Shown one piece after another: positions 5,986 to 8,422 of a stretch of DNA of 8,422 nt. The stretch is from Leptospira sp. (GTDB taxonomy: Bacteria; Spirochaetota; Leptospiria; Leptospirales; Leptospiraceae): positions 1 through 8,422 of the forward strand of contig JALOTI010000062.1 in the NCBI GenBank assembly GCA_025457985.1, in the 5' to 3' direction. Made by a program: the position numbers and the translations under genes. Below the pieces are notes generated by a model. It did no database searches, was not told where the DNA came from, and worked only from the letters and a program-made list of their open reading frames with translations. The number at the start of each line of letters is the position of its first letter. Position 1 is the stretch's first letter.

Positions 5986-7239
5986 ATGGATAAAAAAAGA
6001 ATAATTATAATCGGAGCTGGATTCGGCGGACTACAAGTAATCAAATCATTGGCAAATAACAATAATTTTGATGTTACAGTAATCGATAAACGGAACCATC
6101 ACTTATTCCAACCCTTATTGTATCAGGTAGCAACCGCAGTATTATCACCTGCCGATATCGCAATTCCTTCTAGGTCAATTACAACAAATTATAAAAATGT
6201 AAAGATTCTAATGGGTGAAGTAAGCGATATTAACTTTGATAAAAAAATTGTTTTTTATCAGGATTATGAATTGTCTTATGATTTCCTTGTTATAGCAATC
6301 GGTGCCCAGACCAGTTATTTCGGAAATCAGAAATGGCCTAAATTCAGTTACGGACTCAAGAATTTGAAAGATGCACTAGCGATTCGCAGAAAGATTTTGC
6401 TTTCCTTTGAAAAAGCAGAATTATTGGGTGATTCAAACCTAGCTAAAAAATTAATGAATTATGTTGTAATAGGTGGAGGACCGACTGGTGTAGAGTTAGC
6501 TGGTTCGATAGCAGAACTCTCCCATACTATTATACGAAGAGACTTTAGAGCAATCGATTCAGGAATGACAAAAGTAACTCTTATAGAGGCTGGACCACGT
6601 CTACTAAGTAACTTTAGCGAAGAATCGAGCCTTTTTACTCTGAAAAAATTGGAGAGTAGGGGAGTTGAGGTGCTTCTTAATTCGCCGGTGGTTGATATCA
6701 CAGAAACGGAAGTTATTCTTAAAGATAGGAAAATTGAGACGAATACTGTGATCTGGGCTGCAGGTGTAGAGGCCTCTCCATTGGCTCAGAAATTGAATTT
6801 AAAAAAGGATCGGTCCCATCGCATTTTAGTGGATGAATATTGCAGAGTAGAATCATTAAAGGATGTTTTCTGTATTGGTGATGTTGCAAATTTTTCAAAA
6901 GGACTTGAAAGACCGTTACCAGGAGTGTCGCCTGTGGCTATGCAACAAGGCCGATATGTGGCAGACTATTTAAAACGGACCTTAAAAGGAAAATCAATTT
7001 CAAAGTTTGAATATTTTGATAAAGGCAATATGGCGACCATTGGTAGAACGGATGCAGTTGCCGAGTTTGGAATCTTTAAGCTCAAGGGATTAATAGGTTG
7101 GTTAGGGTGGCTCTTTGTCCATCTTGTTTACCAAGTTGGTTTTAAGAACAAAGTATCAACGCTTATTAGTTGGACTTGGAGCTATTTAACATTTCGTGCA
7201 GGTTCGAGACTTATCCAAGAGGACATCAACGAAGTTTAG
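5986..7239 (+). CDS. Type II NADH dehydrogenase-like FAD oxidoreductase
   Basis: A 417-residue two-dinucleotide-fold flavoprotein of the NDH-2 family. The FAD-binding loop is GAGFGG at 10-15, followed by the family hallmark HHLFQPLLYQVA at 38-49. The NAD(P)H loop is GGGPTGVELAG at 163-173. AAGVEASPLA precedes the second FAD motif IGDVA at 297-301, and SPVAMQQGRYVA occupies the quinone-site region. A hydrophobic, Trp-rich C-terminus (LIGWLGWLFVHLVYQVGF and on) would attach it to the inner face of the membrane. It passes electrons from NADH to quinone without pumping protons. In the classic yeast/E. coli motif AQxAxQ the first pair is here Ser-Pro, a variant I know from many bacterial homologues. 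A GAGGAA ribosome site (5975-5980) lies 5 nt before the ATG, which begins 1 bp after the phosphatase stop. Confidence 0.9.
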   Translation: MDKKRIIIIGAGFGGLQVIKSLANNNNFDVTVIDKRNHHLFQPLLYQVATAVLSPADIAIPSRSITTNYKNVKILMGEVSDINFDKKIVFYQDYELSYDFLVIAIGAQTSYFGNQKWPKFSYGLKNLKDALAIRRKILLSFEKAELLGDSNLAKKLMNYVVIGGGPTGVELAGSIAELSHTIIRRDFRAIDSGMTKVTLIEAGPRLLSNFSEESSLFTLKKLESRGVEVLLNSPVVDITETEVILKDRKIETNTVIWAAGVEASPLAQKLNLKKDRSHRILVDEYCRVESLKDVFCIGDVANFSKGLERPLPGVSPVAMQQGRYVADYLKRTLKGKSISKFEYFDKGNMATIGRTDAVAEFGIFKLKGLIGWLGWLFVHLVYQVGFKNKVSTLISWTWSYLTFRAGSRLIQEDINEV

Positions 7240-7667
7240 AGAGAAGATTCGTAGAGTTGGTATATTTCTCTATACTTGATTTTGGTATCTTCGCTTAAGT
7301 TTTGATTCAAACCATTGACGAGATCTAAATCAGCTTTTGCCTTTTGCATCTGCGAATTTTTATATTCTGGTTTGTGTGTGACCTTTAATTGGATTTCTCC
7401 TCTGTAACCAGTGTCACCACTCGCTTCGATCACGATGGATCTGGCTCTTTCCAAATAAAGATCAGCTCTTTCATTTTCGGTCAATTTTTTCGAATAATTT
7501 TCAATTGCGTCTGTTAGAAAATTTATTTTTTTCCTATGTATACTCGTTCCCAAAAATTTCTCGCGACAATCTTTTAGACTGTTGCAGAATTTTGACTTTG
7601 GTTCGTTTGCAAACGTTGATGAAAGATTAAATAGAAATACAAGGATTAAAGAAAGCAGTCTGAACAT
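7236..7667 (-). CDS. Small secreted protein of unknown function, two-cysteine
   Basis: This 143-residue precursor has a clear signal peptide (MFRLLSLILVFLFNLSSTFA, cleavage predicted after Ala20) with no lipobox cysteine, so the product should be periplasmic or exported. The mature part starts with a short loop containing Cys28 and Cys34, which could form a disulfide. It is then mainly helical, with two stretches (ENERADLYLERARSI and MQKAKADLDLVNGL) shaped like TPR helices, although no full repeat can be claimed. I do not recognise a family. It overlaps the flavoprotein gene tail to tail by 4 bp and is divergent from the hydrolase gene across a 92-bp gap. Its start lacks a strong ribosome site. 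Confidence 0.7.
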   Translation of the reverse strand: MFRLLSLILVFLFNLSSTFANEPKSKFCNSLKDCREKFLGTSIHRKKINFLTDAIENYSKKLTENERADLYLERARSIVIEASGDTGYRGEIQLKVTHKPEYKNSQMQKAKADLDLVNGLNQNLSEDTKIKYREIYQLYESSL

Positions 7668-7759
7668 AGCTCAAATTGTTCATAATTTAAAATTAATTGC
7701 AAGTCTATTACTTCTCGAATAGTGTTTACATTGATTGATAGAAGCTCAGCATTTGATTT

Positions 7760-8068
7760 ATGTCTTCTTTGGCTATTCAAACTAAGTTCCATCGCATAGA
7801 AGGAAGAGAGTGGGGCAACCCGCAAGGGAAGGTCATTCTAGCATTTCACGGTTGGCTGGACAATGCCAATTCCTTTGAACCATTGGCGCCATTCTTTAAA
7901 GATTATAGATTTATATCGCTGGATTTTCCCGGACACGGGAAGTCGAGTCACAAAGCGGAAAACTCATTCTATTACTTTAATGACATATCTTTGATTAGGG
8001 TGAGTTTTAGACGTGAACAGACCGTAGCGAACTCATCTCCAGTTAACCACAGGTTTGTTAATCACTGA
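7760..8068 (+). pseudogene. Alpha/beta hydrolase, N-terminal fragment, disrupted
   Basis: The first ~78 codons are a normal N-terminus of an alpha/beta-hydrolase (epoxide hydrolase/esterase-like): beta strands around GKVILAFHGWLDNANSFEPLAPF, with the oxyanion HGW motif at residues 30-32, then FISLDFPGHGKSS. After FNDI (about 7990) the frame runs through unrelated residues (SFRREQTVANSSPVNHRF) to a stop at 8066-8068. The nucleophile elbow (GxSxG) and the catalytic acid and histidine, expected in about 200 further residues, are absent from all three + frames downstream. It therefore cannot be an active hydrolase, and a single frameshift does not explain it. An insertion, deletion junction or assembly join near 7985-8000 does. 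The ATG has no clear ribosome site. Confidence 0.75.
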
Positions 8069-8422
8069 TCCCGTCAAGTACCTGATAGCGAACTTCTATA
8101 TGAAACACGAGTCAGCCTGAGTAGAATAAAATTTTTCGATTTGCTGATAGTCTGTTCAGCATGTCTGACCGTCCAGCAAAACGGCAAGTTGCTGTTTCAA
8201 TTACAACTTGAGGCACCTTATCAGCTGGTTCTAAGACATCACATCGCACGCCTCTTACAGGTCTGAACTTGAAGCTAGTGACTCAAGTTTATTAATTTTT
8301 GATTCAAGTGACTTATTGCGACGCGTACCAGCACGTGCAATGAACCAGTTGGTTGTTTATCACTTTGTTCTATTGACAGAGTCAAATGAAGCCTAAAATA
8401 TTTATCAGTACAATTCTACAGA
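7996..8422. other. Unrecognised sequence downstream of the hydrolase break
   Basis: This stretch of about 427 bases has no open frame of gene length on either strand and no match I recognise. G+C is about 41 % over 7981-8400 by hand count, a little above the rest, with more CpG. It holds an inverted repeat TGAGTT/AACTCA (8001-8006, 8030-8035), a 9-bp direct repeat TAGCGAACT (8025-8033, 8086-8094), and a hairpin-like AACC-ACA-GGTT at about 8044-8054. The longest minus frame without a stop is 8115-8282 (56 codons, ending at a TGA at 8112-8114, with no ATG near its beginning). It could be the edge of an insertion sequence, decayed mobile DNA, or a join to another part of the genome. Confidence 0.5.

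Noticed and set aside
7668..7759. Divergent promoter pair between the small secreted protein and the hydrolase fragment
   Set aside because: The region is A+T-rich and TTGCAA occurs, but no -35/-10 pair on either strand is better than chance.
7996..8100. Group II intron 5' end or integron attC site
   Set aside because: There is no GUGYG start at the junction and no GTTRRRY/RYYYAAC pair; no domain V-like element or reverse transcriptase is in view.

Overview
The window is a low-G+C (mid-30s to about 40 %), gene-dense stretch with spirochaete-like, most likely Leptospira-like, character: short intergenic gaps, ATGA-type overlaps, Lys/Asn/Ile/Phe-rich proteins and an outer-membrane beta-barrel. 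The genus is an inference from gene style. No rRNA or housekeeping marker is present to prove it.

Layout. (i) At the left edge lies the C-terminal part of a membrane acyltransferase (acyltransferase-3 type) on the + strand. It converges on, and overlaps by 32 bp, the end of a four-gene minus-strand operon. (ii) That operon runs from 3540 down to 672: parA, parB, a protein of unknown function with a strongly basic His/Lys/Asn tail, and an FMN-dependent NAD(P)H reductase, all overlapping or nearly so. A 15-bp palindrome sits on the predicted -10 box of parA. Two copies of another perfect palindrome, GGGTGAAAYCRTTTCACCC, lie one just upstream of the parA promoter and one inside the linker-coding part of parB; they are strong candidates for the centromere (parS) or operator of this partition system. 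The ParA has an N-terminal extension and the ParB is short, as in plasmids and secondary replicons. No replication initiator is visible here. (iii) Diverging from parA is a + strand operon, 3744-7239: an outer-membrane beta-barrel whose sequence matches omptin proteases at the key catalytic positions, a YgjP/DUF45-type zinc metallopeptidase, a low-molecular-weight phosphotyrosine phosphatase, and a type II NADH dehydrogenase-like flavoprotein. They overlap by 8 bp, overlap by 4 bp and are separated by 1 bp, so they are surely co-transcribed. (iv) A small secreted protein of unknown function lies on the minus strand and overlaps the flavoprotein gene tail to tail by 4 bp. (v) An alpha/beta-hydrolase gene starts at 7760 but loses all resemblance to its family after about 80 codons. 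The last ~425 bp has no recognisable gene, is slightly richer in G+C, and holds short inverted and direct repeats. It looks like the end of an inserted element or a rearrangement or assembly junction.

The main points of interest are the candidate omptin-family protease, the paired parS-like palindromes with one copy embedded in parB, and the broken hydrolase with unexplained sequence after it.
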